From Paramagnetospirillum caucaseum (GTDB lineage: Bacteria > Pseudomonadota > Alphaproteobacteria > Rhodospirillales > Magnetospirillaceae), in NCBI RefSeq assembly GCF_000342045.1, contig NZ_AONQ01000043.1, positions 1 through 37,728 of the forward strand: a DNA stretch of 37,728 nucleotides. The letters are read 5' to 3'. Shown here piece by piece: positions 15,397 through 26,907 of the stretch. The position numbers were made by a program, and so were the translations under genes. The notes beneath the pieces were generated by a model. That model made no database searches. It was not told the DNA's origin and saw only the letters and a list, made by a program, of their open reading frames with translations. Position 1 is the first letter of the stretch. Each line of letters starts with the position of its first letter.

Positions 15397-17046
15397 ATGC
15401 CCTCAGACGGCGCCCAACAACCGCATGTCCCAGCCCCGCCGCGGGCCGGAGGGCGCAAGGCCGCCATCACCATGACCCTGGTGGCGGTCCTCTGGCTTGG
15501 CCTGTCCCTGTGGATCGCCGACGTCTACGGCAATTACCGCGAGGCGCAGCTGCGCGGCCAGGCCTTGGCCCTGGCGGTGACCTCGGCGGGGGCGCTGACC
15601 AACGCGTTGAGCCAGCGCCTGGCCCAGGTGCGGGGGCTGGCCGCCTTCGTCGCGGTCAAGGCCGCCGAGAACCAGCCGGGCGAGATCGAGCGGGAATTCC
15701 CGGTCTTCGCCGCGTCCTACTACCAGCAGGTTCCCGGCATCCGCAACATTGCTGTGGCACCCGACTTCGTGGTGCGGCTGGTCTATCCCCGCGACGCCGG
15801 CAACCTCAAGGTGGTGGGCAACCACTTGCTGGAGGACAAGCGCCCCGGCTTCGCCCAGACGGTCGAGCGCGCCCTCCAGACCCGCGACCTGGCGGTGCAT
15901 GAGCCGTTGGAGATGATCCAGGGCGGCCAGGGGCTGCTGGCCCGCCAGGCGGTCTTCGTGGGCGACCGCCCCTGGGGGACGGTGGGGATGATCTTCACCA
16001 TTTCGGCCATGCTGGAATCCAGCCGCATCGGCATCCTGGAGGGCTATGCCTGGGGGCTGCGCACCGCCGCCGGAACCGTGGTGGGCGGCGATGCCGGCGT
16101 CTTCGCCATGCAGCCGGTTTCCGTACGCATCGACCTGCCCGACGGCCATTGGGACTTCGCCCTGGCTCCGTCCGGCGGGTGGCGGGCGGCGGCGGCCAGG
16201 GGGGCAGAGGTGACCGCGCTGCGCTTCGGCCTGCTGATTCTCGGCATCGGCATCCTCTGCCTGACCTGGGTGGCGCTGCAACGGCGCGAGACGCTGGAAC
16301 GGCTGGTGGACAGCCGCACCCGCCAGCTGACCTCCGCCAACCGCGAGCTGGAGCGCTTCTCGTTCATCGTCGCCCACGACCTGCAGGAGCCGCTGCGCTC
16401 CATCATCTCGTTCAGCCAGCTGGTGGAGCGCGGCCTGTCGGCCCAGCTGACTCCGGAGCAGCGCCAGTGGCTGGCCAGCCTGGGAACCTCGGCGCGGCTG
16501 ATGAAGGCCTTGCTGCACGACGTGCAGATCTATCTGGGCGAGAACAACGCGCCGCTGCCCCGGCGGCAGGTCGCCGCCACGGAGGCGCTGGCCATCGCCC
16601 GGCGCAAGCTGAACGGACGCATCCAGCAGGCCGGCGCCACCGTCGAGGCCGGGCCGCTGCCCATGGTGTGGGCCGACCATCACCGCCTGGGCGAGGTGTT
16701 CGTCGCCCTGATCGGCAATGCCATAGAATACCGCTCCCTCGACCGTTCCCCGGTGGTTCGGGTGTCCTGCCGCACGGAGGGGCCGTTCCAGGTCATCGAC
16801 GTCGCCGACAACGGGATCGGCATCGAAGAGACCTATTTCGACCGTATCTTCGAGGTCTTCCAGCGCCTTCACTCGCGGAACGCTCACCCCGGCACCGGAA
16901 TGGGGCTGGCAATCGCCAAGAAGATGGTGGAACATCTGGGCGGAACCATCCGGGTCCGCTCGGCCGTCGGACAGGGGAGTGTCTTCTCCATCGTCCTGCC
17001 CGTCGCGCCGGCGTGGATCGCGAATGCCCGATCGGAGCAAATGTGA
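15397..17046 (+). CDS. CHASE-domain sensor histidine kinase
   Basis: This 549-aa membrane-bound kinase has a first membrane helix (about 22-45), an extracytoplasmic CHASE-type sensor (about 75-245, with VPGIRNIAVAPDFVVRLVYP in part), and a second helix (about 275-294). A short coiled linker is followed by a HisKA domain with phospho-acceptor His327 in AHDLQEPLRS. The ATPase domain has N-box Asn441, G1 DNGIGIE (471-477) and G2 GTGMGLA (499-505). The H-box style (HDLQEPLR) is that of phytochrome-like kinases that work with Rcp1-type single-domain regulators. The next gene encodes just such a regulator, overlapping the kinase stop. The ligand is unknown. Confidence 0.92.
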   Translation: MPSDGAQQPHVPAPPRAGGRKAAITMTLVAVLWLGLSLWIADVYGNYREAQLRGQALALAVTSAGALTNALSQRLAQVRGLAAFVAVKAAENQPGEIEREFPVFAASYYQQVPGIRNIAVAPDFVVRLVYPRDAGNLKVVGNHLLEDKRPGFAQTVERALQTRDLAVHEPLEMIQGGQGLLARQAVFVGDRPWGTVGMIFTISAMLESSRIGILEGYAWGLRTAAGTVVGGDAGVFAMQPVSVRIDLPDGHWDFALAPSGGWRAAAARGAEVTALRFGLLILGIGILCLTWVALQRRETLERLVDSRTRQLTSANRELERFSFIVAHDLQEPLRSIISFSQLVERGLSAQLTPEQRQWLASLGTSARLMKALLHDVQIYLGENNAPLPRRQVAATEALAIARRKLNGRIQQAGATVEAGPLPMVWADHHRLGEVFVALIGNAIEYRSLDRSPVVRVSCRTEGPFQVIDVADNGIGIEETYFDRIFEVFQRLHSRNAHPGTGMGLAIAKKMVEHLGGTIRVRSAVGQGSVFSIVLPVAPAWIANARSEQM

Positions 17047-17492
17047 CTGACGCGAATGAACAGCAATTCAAGGTGATGCTGGTCGAGGATGATCCGGGCG
17101 ACGCCGGTCTGGTCAAGGCCGCCTTCGCCAGCAGCCGCTTCAGCTGCCGCATCGAGCATATTCCCGACGGGGTCGAGGCCATGAAGCGCCTGCGCGCCCT
17201 GGCCGTGGAGGGATCGACCGCGCTGCCCGACCTGATCCTTCTCGACCTCAACATGCCGCGCAAGAGCGGGCACGAGGTCCTGGCCGAGATGAAGGCCGAC
17301 GACGAACTCAAGGATCTTCCCGTGGTGGTGCTGACCACCTCGGACGCCGAACGCGACGTGGCTGCCGCCTATCACAGCGGCGCCTCGGGCTTCGTCACCA
17401 AGCCGGTGGACGTGGACGCCCTGTTCGAATCGATCCAGGGTATTCTGGAGTACTGGTTCGGCCTGATGCGCCTGCCGGCCAACCGGCCTTAG
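17043..17492 (+). CDS. Single-domain response regulator (Rcp1/CheY-like)
   Basis: This 149-aa receiver domain has no output domain. Acidic pocket Asp16/Asp17 (LVEDDPGD), phospho-acceptor Asp68 (LILLDLNMP), the switch Thr in VVVLTTSDAE and the conserved Lys in FVTKPVD are all present. The C-terminal ESIQGILEYWFGLMRLP is typical of Rcp1-type regulators paired with phytochrome-like kinases. The GTG start lies inside the kinase stop (ATGTGA) behind a GGAGC site, so the two proteins are almost certainly cognate. Its downstream target cannot be told from the window. Confidence 0.92.
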   Translation: MTDANEQQFKVMLVEDDPGDAGLVKAAFASSRFSCRIEHIPDGVEAMKRLRALAVEGSTALPDLILLDLNMPRKSGHEVLAEMKADDELKDLPVVVLTTSDAERDVAAAYHSGASGFVTKPVDVDALFESIQGILEYWFGLMRLPANRP

Positions 17493-17524
17493 AGCGCTGA
17501 GCCTCAATCAAATATTAGGCGCGG

Positions 17525-17541
17525 CGCTCAAGTATTGAGCG
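17525..17541. repeat. Short perfect palindrome after the response regulator
   Basis: CGCTCAA and TTGAGCG are separated by GTA, in the 167-bp gap between two convergent genes. There is no T run, so it may be a weak terminator or a protein site. Confidence 0.35.
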
Positions 17542-17659
17542 AGCGGCCATGGGCGCGTGATCCCGGCAAAAGGCATGAACCCGAAAATAAGCGCCGGGCC
17601 ATCTCAAGCTTATTTTCTCCCCCATCCCTTACCGGGAAACAGTACGGCGAGGGACAAAC

Positions 17660-18826
17660 CTACAGCCCCTTCTCGAAATCCGCCGGGGCGCGCAGATAGG
17701 CGCCGAACACGTCGGGCAGCTTCTTGCGCAGGTCGGAATCGGGATCGTCCTGATCAAGCTTCCACATCTTGATCTTCTCGCAGAACATCTTGACCAGCTT
17801 CTTGCTGCCGGGGACGCCGAAGATTTCGCTGAACGTTGCCTCGCCCAGCTTTTCGGTGCCGACTTCCAGGAAGATGGGAATCTGCGAGTAATTGAGGAAG
17901 CGGACGATCTGGTTGATGGATTCGCCCGACAGGATGTGCAGGTGGCTGGCCATCTGCTCCAGGTCCTTGGCGTTCTGGACCTCCATGGCTTCCAGGCGGT
18001 CGCAATCGACGCACATCTCCCAGAACTTCTCGCCCATCTTGTCGTAGACGGTGCCGTGCAGGAAGTCGTAGCGCTCCTTGCCCAGGAAGGCGACGCCCTT
18101 GGCGGCCAGCGGCTGGGTGTCGAGCATCTCGCGCATCATGCTGTCGGACAGGATGCGCTTGGCCTGGTCCATGGAATGGCGGCCGATATCGGCCAGGGCG
18201 GCGATACCTTCCGGGGTGCGCAGCGTGGTGACGCCCAGGCCCATCTCGCGGATCAGCTTGACCGGCAATTCGGCGAAGCAGGGGATCAGCGGCACCTGCC
18301 AGTCGTAGTCCAGATAGTCCTTGATGGCGCCGTAGAACTGGTCGGCCTGGGTCGGCGACGCCTTGGGGACCTCCATATCGCCCCACTTGCCGGAAACCAG
18401 CGACTGGATCTTCTCCAGCAGGGTCTTGGGCTCCTTCTTGACCGCCACCGCGGCGGCGGGCTTGTCGGCGGTGCCGAAGCGCTTTTCCGCATAGGCCTTG
18501 GCGCCCGAGCGCACCACCATGGAGATGACCTGATCCAGCGAGCGCTCGCAGCGCAGCAGGCCGTCGTCGGTGGTGACCGGATTGCCGTCCCTGTCGATCA
18601 GCAGGTCCTGGAATTGCTCGCGCTTGGTCTTGACCAGCTGCATGCAGGCGTACAGCAGGTCCGGGGTGGCCAGTACGGCGGCATAGGGATTGGGAAACGC
18701 GGCCAGGGCGGGAATCAGCTGGGTGACGCGGGCAGTCACCGGCCCCTTGATGGTGGTGATGATTTCCTTGCGGTTGGCCGCATCCTTGTCGATCGGCTTG
18801 GCCGCAGGCTTCACGCTGCCGGACAT
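17660..18826 (-). CDS. Unrecognised 388-aa cytoplasmic protein
   Basis: I do not recognise this family. The protein has no signal peptide or membrane helix. It has a charged N-terminus with many Lys/Asp, a variable Ala/Lys linker near residues 120-140 (TADKPAAAVAVKKEPKT), and a longer mixed alpha-rich C-terminal part. A CVDCD motif near residue 275 could bind a metal but is not diagnostic. A GAGGGGAA ribosome site supports the ATG. It follows the DUF2336 gene after 16 bp on the same strand and is therefore likely co-transcribed with it. It is convergent with the kinase/regulator pair. Confidence 0.8.
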   Translation of the reverse strand: MSGSVKPAAKPIDKDAANRKEIITTIKGPVTARVTQLIPALAAFPNPYAAVLATPDLLYACMQLVKTKREQFQDLLIDRDGNPVTTDDGLLRCERSLDQVISMVVRSGAKAYAEKRFGTADKPAAAVAVKKEPKTLLEKIQSLVSGKWGDMEVPKASPTQADQFYGAIKDYLDYDWQVPLIPCFAELPVKLIREMGLGVTTLRTPEGIAALADIGRHSMDQAKRILSDSMMREMLDTQPLAAKGVAFLGKERYDFLHGTVYDKMGEKFWEMCVDCDRLEAMEVQNAKDLEQMASHLHILSGESINQIVRFLNYSQIPIFLEVGTEKLGEATFSEIFGVPGSKKLVKMFCEKIKMWKLDQDDPDSDLRKKLPDVFGAYLRAPADFEKGL

Positions 18827-18842
18827 GGTTTTCCCCTCTAGA

Positions 18843-19958
18843 TCAGTCGCCGAGCATGGTGGCCGGCAGCTGATTCATCTTGGACAGCAGATATTCCAGG
18901 TCGTCGTTCTCGAATTCCACGCCCAGATCGCCGTACTGCGTCAGGATGCGCTCGATCATGCGCCGCGAGAAACGCTCGCGGTCATTGGGGCCGCCGTCGT
19001 ATTCCATCTCGTAGGACACGTCGATGGCGGCGCGCATGGCGGCGTAGAAGGCCTTGGGCAGACCGGCCTTCTCGAACAGGGCCTCGAAGCCGCGCTTGCC
19101 GGCGTCGTGGATCAGGGTGCGGCAGTTCTCCACCTTGATCTTGGCCAGCTTGGCGATGGCCACCTCGAAGAAGGTCATGTCGCCCATGCACACCGAGCGC
19201 AGCATGATGGAGGGCGTCAGGCGCCCCACGTTGTAGAGGTGGCCCACCAGTTCGGCGACATCGCCTTCCGTGTTGGACAGGCCGAGGACCGCCAGCTCGC
19301 GCGCCTGGAGCATCATGGCGGCGGCGGCTTCCGGGGTGAGGTCGGGCCGTGCCATCAGGTGCCGGCGCAGATTCTCCGACACCTTGGTCATCAGCCGCTC
19401 GGCCACCGTGATGGGCAGCACCTTGCGCTCGACCAGGGACTGGCCCACCTGCTCGGACTCGCCGTAGCGGTCCACCACCCGGTTCAAGGTGTTCTCGGAA
19501 AGATCGGCGCCCTCGTTGGACACCAGGGTGGCCACCGCCGCCTCGTTGCCGGTATCGACCAGGGCGTCGGCCAGGGTGGCGGAGACGTGGCTCCGGCCGG
19601 CGACGGCCACCTGCTTTTCCGGGCCCTGGCTGCGGACGATCTCGATCAGGTCCTCGTCGGTCAGCACCTCGGAGAACTGCAGCATGGGCAGCGACACGTC
19701 CTCGACGTCGCGGGCCAGGGACAGCGCCACGTCATGGGGAACCGTCGGGTTCTCCTTGAGCTGGCGGGCCAGGGCCTCGCGCACCCGGACCTCGGCGTCG
19801 CGGACCATCAGACGGAAGATGTCCTCGGCCAGCTTGCGCTGGCCTTCGCTCAACCCCTGGTGCTGAGCCGCGATCTTGTCGGCGATTTCGGCACGCACGT
19901 CCCCGGTCGGATTGGAGAGCAGGCGCTTGACGTCTTCCTCGTTGAGTTTCTGGTCCAC
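18843..19958 (-). CDS. DUF2336 domain protein
   Basis: This 371-aa acidic, all-helical protein consists of repeated short helices (DVRAEIADKIAAQH, EVRVREALARQLKENP, VPHDVALSLARDVEDVSLP) like HEAT-type repeats. It matches the DUF2336 family common in Rhodospirillales, Caulobacterales and Rhizobiales. No catalytic motif is visible; a scaffold or regulatory role is usual for such repeats but unproven. The GTG start at 19956-19958 has an AGAGAAGA site. It leads a two-gene unit with the 388-aa protein. Confidence 0.8.
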   Translation of the reverse strand: MDQKLNEEDVKRLLSNPTGDVRAEIADKIAAQHQGLSEGQRKLAEDIFRLMVRDAEVRVREALARQLKENPTVPHDVALSLARDVEDVSLPMLQFSEVLTDEDLIEIVRSQGPEKQVAVAGRSHVSATLADALVDTGNEAAVATLVSNEGADLSENTLNRVVDRYGESEQVGQSLVERKVLPITVAERLMTKVSENLRRHLMARPDLTPEAAAAMMLQARELAVLGLSNTEGDVAELVGHLYNVGRLTPSIMLRSVCMGDMTFFEVAIAKLAKIKVENCRTLIHDAGKRGFEALFEKAGLPKAFYAAMRAAIDVSYEMEYDGGPNDRERFSRRMIERILTQYGDLGVEFENDDLEYLLSKMNQLPATMLGD

Positions 19959-20038
19959 GGCTGTCTTCTCTTGCCCCTTTGGGCGGACTATACAACGCTT
20001 CCCCCGTGCTGAACAGGCGGGAAGCCCTCGGGCGTGAC

Positions 20039-20740
20039 TTACATCATATCAGACAAACAGGCGCCCAGCATCCTCGGGGCGGCGGCCTCCAGTCCGGCGG
20101 CGCAGCGGGCGGTCTCGGCGCGCAGCCCGGGGACCGACAGTTCCGGCACGCCGCCGATTTCCGCGGCGTGGCCGATGAACCAGCGTTCCAGCCCCGACCC
20201 GGTGGCCTCCACGTGGAATTGCAGGCCCAGCGCCGCCTTGCCCCAGGAAAACGCCTGGTTGCGGGTGATGGCGGTGGAGGCGAGAAGGGTGGCGCCGTCG
20301 GGCAGGTCGAAGGTGTCGCCGTGCCAGTGCAGCACCGGAATGCCGGCCAGCATGCCCAAGGGCGAGGCGCGTCCGGCCGCGGTCAGGTCCAGGGGCGACC
20401 AGCCGATCTCCTTGACCCCGCCGTTGGGATAGACCCGGGCGCCGAGCGCGCGGGCCATCAGCTGGGCGCCGAGGCAGATGCCGATGACGGGGCGGCCGGC
20501 CCGCAGGCGGGCTTCGATCAGCCGCAGTTCGGGGCTGAGGAAGGGATAACTGTCGTCCTCGTAGGCGCCGATGGGGCCGCCCAGCACCACCAGCAGGTCC
20601 GTGGCGGCCTCGTCCAGGAGGGCGAAATCGTCGAGCCCGGCCTCGTGGTAGCGGATGGAATAGCCGGCGGCCTCCAGCGGCGCCTGGAAGCTGCCCAGAT
20701 CCTCGAAGGCCACATGGCGGATGGCGACGCAGGTCTTCAT
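20039..20740 (-). CDS. Class I glutamine amidotransferase (GMP-synthase-like, stand-alone)
   Basis: This 233-aa protein has the triad of class I glutamine amidotransferases: the nucleophile Cys in GICLGAQLMA (about residue 125) and the His/Glu pair in LQFHVEATG (about 180). It also has the oxyanion-side GGPIGAYED. It is a single amidotransferase domain without synthetase partner, like the GuaA-N-like proteins (COG0518) that hydrolyse glutamine or gamma-glutamyl compounds. The physiological substrate cannot be told. The ATG at 20738-20740 sits after a very strong GGGAGGGAGGG site; a longer upstream frame is not needed. Confidence 0.88.
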   Translation of the reverse strand: MKTCVAIRHVAFEDLGSFQAPLEAAGYSIRYHEAGLDDFALLDEAATDLLVVLGGPIGAYEDDSYPFLSPELRLIEARLRAGRPVIGICLGAQLMARALGARVYPNGGVKEIGWSPLDLTAAGRASPLGMLAGIPVLHWHGDTFDLPDGATLLASTAITRNQAFSWGKAALGLQFHVEATGSGLERWFIGHAAEIGGVPELSVPGLRAETARCAAGLEAAAPRMLGACLSDMM

Positions 20741-20834
20741 GATCCCTCCCTCCCTCCCGAAGTCAGGGACGGCGCTTCCCGGCCGGATCGTCTTCATACC
20801 CGACCGGGGTCGCTGCGTCGAGGCCGTCTTGCGT

Positions 20835-22550
20835 TCAGGCCGCCCGCACCTCTTTCAGGAAGGTCTCGATGGTCGCGTGCAGGCTGGACGATTGTTCGGC
20901 CAGGGTCCGCGACGCTTCCAGTACCTCGCGCGACGAGGCGCCGGTCTGGTCGGCGGCGTCCTGGACCTGTCCCACGTTGCCCGACACCTCGGCGGTGCCG
21001 GCGGCGGCCTGCTCCACGTTGCGGGCGATTTCCTGGGTGGCGGCGCTCTGCTCCTCCACCGCGGCGGCGACGTCGCCGGAAATCTGCCCGATCTCCTCGA
21101 TGACCTTGACGATGGAGCCGATGGTGGCCACCACCCGCTGGGTCTGGTCCTGGATGGCGGCGATCTGCCGGCCGATGTCGTCGGTGGCCCTGGCCGTCTG
21201 GTTGGCGAGGTTCTTCACCTCGCCCGCCACCACGGCGAAGCCCTTGCCCGCCTCGCCGGCCCGCGCCGCCTCGATGGTGGCGTTGAGCGCCAGCAGGTTG
21301 GTCTGGCTGGCGATGTCGGTGATCAGGTTGATCACCTCGCCGATCTTCTGGGCGGTGTCGGCCAGTTCGTTGACCACGGCGCCCGCCTTGGAGGCCTCGC
21401 CCACCGCGTCCTGGGAGATGCCCGAGGAATGGGCCACCTGGCGGCCGATCTCGTTGATGGAACCCGACAGCTCCTCGGCGGCGGCGGCCACGGTCTGGAC
21501 GTTGACCGAGGCCTCTTCCGAGGCGGCGGCCACGGCGGTGGCCTGATGGCTGGTCTGCTGGGCGGTGGCGCTCATGGCGCCGGCGGTGGCCTGCAACTGG
21601 CCGGCGGCGGCGGCCACCTGCTGCACCATGGCGGTGGCGGCGGCGTCGAAATCGGCGGTCAGCCGCTCGATGCGCAGCGCCCGCGCGCGGGCGGCCTCGT
21701 CGCTCTGCCTCTGTTTTTCCTCCAGCTCGCGCTGGCGGATCAGGTTGGCGCGGAACACCTCCATGGCGGCGGCCATCTCGCCGACCTCGTCGGCGCGGTC
21801 GGCGGCGGGAATGGCCACCGAGGTATCGCCCTTGGACAGGCTGTCCATGGCCCCGGTCATGGCCACCAGCGGCGGCACGATGGAGGCGGCGGTACGCTGG
21901 GCGGTGATCATGGCGGCGGCCAGTCCGGCGACCAGCGCCGCCACCGCCACGGTGATCATCAGGTCGACCAGACTCGACACCTCGGCGGCGTCGGCGTCCA
22001 GCATGGTCTTCTGGTTGTCGATCATGCCGCCCGAGCGCTTGCCGTCGGGACCCTTGGCGCCCGAGAACAGCGTGACCAGCTTGCCGACGCGCGGCACCGC
22101 CTCGGTGACCAGCACCTTGACCGCCTCCTCGCCCTGGCCCAACCCCTCGGCCTTGGCCTGGGCCGCCTTGAGTTCGAGGAGCAGGGGCCGCGCCTCCTTC
22201 CAGGCATCCTGGTTGCGCGGATTGGTGAAACGGGCGACCAGCCGGTCCATCTCGGTCATCAGGATGTCGAGATCGGCCCAGGCCTCGGCCCGCTCGGCCT
22301 TGAAGGAATCCTTGCCGGTCAGCAGGTAGCCGCGCAGCGCGGCCAGCGAGGCGTACATGTGTCCCTCGATGCCGGCGCTGGTCTGGGCCACCGGCATGCG
22401 CAGCCCGATCATCCGCTCCGACGCCTTGTTGACGCCCAGGGCCTCGAAAATGATGGTGCCCGTCACCACCGCGATCAGTGCGCACAGGATGCCGAAGCCC
22501 AACCACAGCCGCCTGCCGATCCGCATTCCCGATTTTCCCGCGCTTGACAT
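20835..22550 (-). CDS. Methyl-accepting chemotaxis protein
   Basis: This is a transmembrane chemoreceptor signalling to CheA/CheW. The 571-aa product has TM1 (about 13-36) and a periplasmic helical sensor of about 160 residues. TM2 (about 197-217), a HAMP domain (218-272) and a C-terminal signalling domain follow. The signalling hairpin tip holds the conserved segment from [36 protein letters not shown] (in part). There is no CheR-tethering pentapeptide; the C-terminus is LKEVRAA. The ATG at 22548-22550 has an AAGGGGAAGGG site and avoids a longer, poorly supported start at 22628. It fits with the flagellar genes elsewhere in the window, but its ligand is unknown. Confidence 0.95.
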   Translation of the reverse strand: MSSAGKSGMRIGRRLWLGFGILCALIAVVTGTIIFEALGVNKASERMIGLRMPVAQTSAGIEGHMYASLAALRGYLLTGKDSFKAERAEAWADLDILMTEMDRLVARFTNPRNQDAWKEARPLLLELKAAQAKAEGLGQGEEAVKVLVTEAVPRVGKLVTLFSGAKGPDGKRSGGMIDNQKTMLDADAAEVSSLVDLMITVAVAALVAGLAAAMITAQRTAASIVPPLVAMTGAMDSLSKGDTSVAIPAADRADEVGEMAAAMEVFRANLIRQRELEEKQRQSDEAARARALRIERLTADFDAAATAMVQQVAAAAGQLQATAGAMSATAQQTSHQATAVAAASEEASVNVQTVAAAAEELSGSINEIGRQVAHSSGISQDAVGEASKAGAVVNELADTAQKIGEVINLITDIASQTNLLALNATIEAARAGEAGKGFAVVAGEVKNLANQTARATDDIGRQIAAIQDQTQRVVATIGSIVKVIEEIGQISGDVAAAVEEQSAATQEIARNVEQAAAGTAEVSGNVGQVQDAADQTGASSREVLEASRTLAEQSSSLHATIETFLKEVRAA

Positions 22551-22752
22551 CAACCCTTCCCCTTCCACGTTCCAGGCCTGTTGACACACGTTTACCGCGT
22601 AAGAACGCTCAACATTGATATACGTCAAAATACGTTACCAAAAAGTGGACATTGGAATCCACATTATATGAGCTTCTACGTACCCGGCCCGCATGGGCGA
22701 GGGCGATACTTTCCCTTTGCATCCCGTGCGAGGCAGGCGACAATCGTCCTCG
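22551..22752. promoter_or_regulatory. AT-rich divergent promoter region, chemoreceptor / type I secretion
   Basis: This 202-bp gap is clearly richer in A+T than its surroundings. It contains an inverted repeat GTGGA (22645-22649) / TCCAC (22658-22662) followed by TTATATG, a plausible -10 for the rightward operon. Two TACGT copies occur near 22621-22635. On the minus strand TTGACG followed 17 bp later by TTCTTA could drive the chemoreceptor. None is decisive. Confidence 0.4.
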
Positions 22753-24551
<1,799 letters not shown>

Positions 24552-24555
<4 letters not shown>

Positions 24556-26243
24556 CCCAGGCGCCGCCTCCTTCGCCGTCCCAGCCCCTGGCCCAGATCA
24601 CCCCGGTCCAGGTTCCCGCCGGCCAGGCGATCCCCGGCACGCCGCCGCCCGCGGGCGCGGGGCCGCAGATGAGTCAGGAACAGCTGGCGCAGGCCATGGC
24701 CGCCATGATGGGCGGCGGCGCTCCGCCCGGGCCGCCGCCGCCGGCCAAGGCCTCGTTCCGGGGGGGCTTGCGTACCTTCTGGAAGACGCTGTGCTGGCTG
24801 CTGGCTGCCCCGGAGCAGGCGGAGGACGCGCCCAAGGGGCTGCTGGCCTGGCCGCGCCGGGTGCTGATCGGCACCCGCGACTGGTTTCTGCCCGCCCTCA
24901 ATCCGGTGCGGCCGGCGCCGCTGCGGGACTACCACGCCCCGGAATTCGGCTCGCGCCTCTACAGTCTGGCCAATTCCTATCCGCTGCCCACCTGGCGGCC
25001 CCTGGCCCGGGTGGTGATGACCCTGACCGCCGTCTTCATCGTCTGGGCCTTCGTCGCCCATCTGGACGAGGTGGCCATCGCCGAGGGCGAGGTGGTGCCC
25101 GAGGGCAAGGTCAAGGTCATCCAGCATCTGGAAGGCGGCGTCATCCGCGAGATCATGATCACCGACGGCTCCGAGGTGAAGGAGGGCGAGCCGCTGATCC
25201 TGCTGGACCTGCCGGTCAGCTCGCTCAACAAGGAGGAACTGCAGGCCCGCATGGACGGCTACATGCTGCAGCGCGCCCGGCTGGAAGCCGAACTGCACGA
25301 TAAGCCGGTGATCTTTCCCGAGGACGAGGCCCGGCGACAGCCGGCCCTGGTGGAATCCGAGCGCCGCTCGTTCGAGGCCCGCCGCCAGGCGCTGAAGGCG
25401 ACGCTGACCGTGCTCAACGACCAGGTCCGCCAGAAGGGCCTGGAGGTGCAGGAATACGAGACCAAGCAGCGCTCCATCACCACCAGCCTGCGCCTCGCCC
25501 AGGAACGCTTCGCCATGTCCAAGGACCTGATCAAGTCGGGTCTGGCCTCCAAGATGGATCACGTCCAGATGGAGTCCCAGGTGGAGGACCTCAAGGGTCA
25601 GCTGGACTCGGTGCGCGCCTCGATCCCCCGCGCCCAGGCAGCCCAGCAGGAGGCCAAGGGCCGCGTCGACGAGGAGCTGGCCCGCTTTCAGCGCACCGCC
25701 CAGGGCGAGATGTCCGAGGCTCAACTGAACATCGCCCGGACCCGCGAACTGTTCATCCAGGCCACCGACCAGCAGCGCCGCACCCTGATCGCCAGCCCCA
25801 TCGACGGCATCGTCAAGAACATGCGCTCCAACACCATCGGCGGCGTGGTGCGCCCCGGCGACCCCATCATGGAGATCGTGCCGCTGCACGAGCGCCTGCA
25901 GGTGGACGCCAAGCTCAACCCCATGGATCGCGGCTACGTCCAGGTGGGCCAGCGCGCCACGGTGAAGATCAGCGCCTACGACTACACCACCTATGGCGGG
26001 CTGGACGGCGACGTCATCTTAGTGGCGCCCGACACCACCGTGCCCCAGACCCCCAACGCCCAGCCCTATTATCGCGTGGTGGTGCAGACCGACCGCGCCT
26101 ATATCGGCGACGAGAAGGCCAAGCGGCTGATCAGCGCCGGCATGCAGGCCACCGTGGAAATCCACACCGGCACCCGCTCGATCATGGAATTCCTGGTCAA
26201 ACCGGTGATCAAACTGCGCCACGAGGCGTTCCGGGAACGGTAA
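24552..26243 (+). CDS. Type I secretion membrane-fusion protein (HlyD family)
   Basis: This periplasmic adaptor links the ABC transporter to TolC. The 563-aa product has one membrane helix (about 151-169), a first half-lipoyl segment (EGKVKVIQHLEGGVIREI, about 184-201), and a long coiled-coil hairpin (about 225-420). A second half-lipoyl segment (IASPIDGIVKNM) and a beta-barrel C-terminus follow, typical of HlyD/PrtE/LapC. The cytoplasmic N-terminus is about 150 residues, far longer than the usual 20-60. It begins with a Pro/Gln/Ala-rich stretch (residues 1-66). The ATG overlaps the ABC stop (ATGA), so the pair is translationally coupled. Confidence 0.93.
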
Positions 26244-26263
26244 TGGGGCCCCCCCTTTGGCGT

Positions 26264-26362
26264 GTCATCCCGAGCGCAGGCGAGGGGGCTCCGCCTGGAA
26301 TGCCGGTACCGTTTCTGAAATATCGCGCCAGGATGAGATCCCTCGCCTGCGCCCGGGATGAC
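26264..26362. repeat. Palindromic intergenic repeat, copy 1
   Basis: 23-bp inverted arms (26264-26286 and 26340-26362, 22 of 23 matching) enclose a centre containing GGTACCG and GAGAT. It could form a long hairpin in RNA and may end the secretion operon. A diverged second copy lies at 30025-30123 in another gap. Confidence 0.8.
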
Positions 26363-26398
26363 GGATCGGTCGGATCAACCGGAAAATTTCGCCACACC

Positions 26399-26425
26399 TG
26401 TCACGTTTGCCGGGGCCGCCGCGTC
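26399..26425 (+). promoter_or_regulatory. ECF41-type promoter
   Basis: TGTCACG (26399-26405), a 16-bp spacer and CGTC (26422-26425) fit the ECF41 target motif TGTCACA-N16-CGTC except for the last base of the first box. It lies 36 bp before the AhpD-like gene, which is followed by the ECF41 sigma gene. Autoregulation is the expected arrangement. Confidence 0.8.
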
Positions 26426-26460
26426 ATCAAGGCGTATCTCACCGCATAAGGACCGCCTTC

Positions 26461-26907
26461 ATGGACATGCGCTTCGACATCACCACCCTGGCGCCCCAGG
26501 CCTACCAGGGCCTCTACGCCGTTTCCGACATCCTGGCCGGGTCCAGCCTGGGGGCCGGCTTCAAGCATCTGATCGACCTTCGGGTGTCCCAGCTCAACAA
26601 CTGTCATTTCTGCCAGAACCTCCACCGCGAATGGGGCCTGCGCGACGGCGTGAGCGAAGAGCAGCTGCAGGCGGTGGCCGGCTGGTCCGCCTCGCCCCTG
26701 TTCAATGCGGGGGAAAAGGCCGCCTTCGCCTGGGCCGAGGCGCTGACCCGGCAGGATGAGGACAAGGTCCCCGGCCTGCTGGCCGAACTGCGCCGCCACT
26801 GGTCCGATCCGGCCATCGCCGAGCTGACCATGATCATCGCGGTGATCAACGCCTGGAACCGGGTGGGCATCTCCGCCTACGCGGTGGGGCCGGCGGCCCA
26901 TGGCTGA
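26461..26907 (+). CDS. AhpD-like carboxymuconolactone decarboxylase family protein
   Basis: This 148-aa all-helical protein carries the AhpD active-site motif CHFCQNLH (Cys48, Cys51, His55). The family acts as a peroxidase or thiol-disulfide reductase in oxidative stress, although many members have unknown substrates. The AAGGA ribosome site precedes the ATG. It overlaps the following ECF41 sigma gene by 8 bp and lies directly behind a promoter matching that sigma. Members of this family are the standard regulated partner of ECF41 sigma factors, so it is the likely main target of the switch. Confidence 0.92.
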   Translation: MDMRFDITTLAPQAYQGLYAVSDILAGSSLGAGFKHLIDLRVSQLNNCHFCQNLHREWGLRDGVSEEQLQAVAGWSASPLFNAGEKAAFAWAEALTRQDEDKVPGLLAELRRHWSDPAIAELTMIIAVINAWNRVGISAYAVGPAAHG

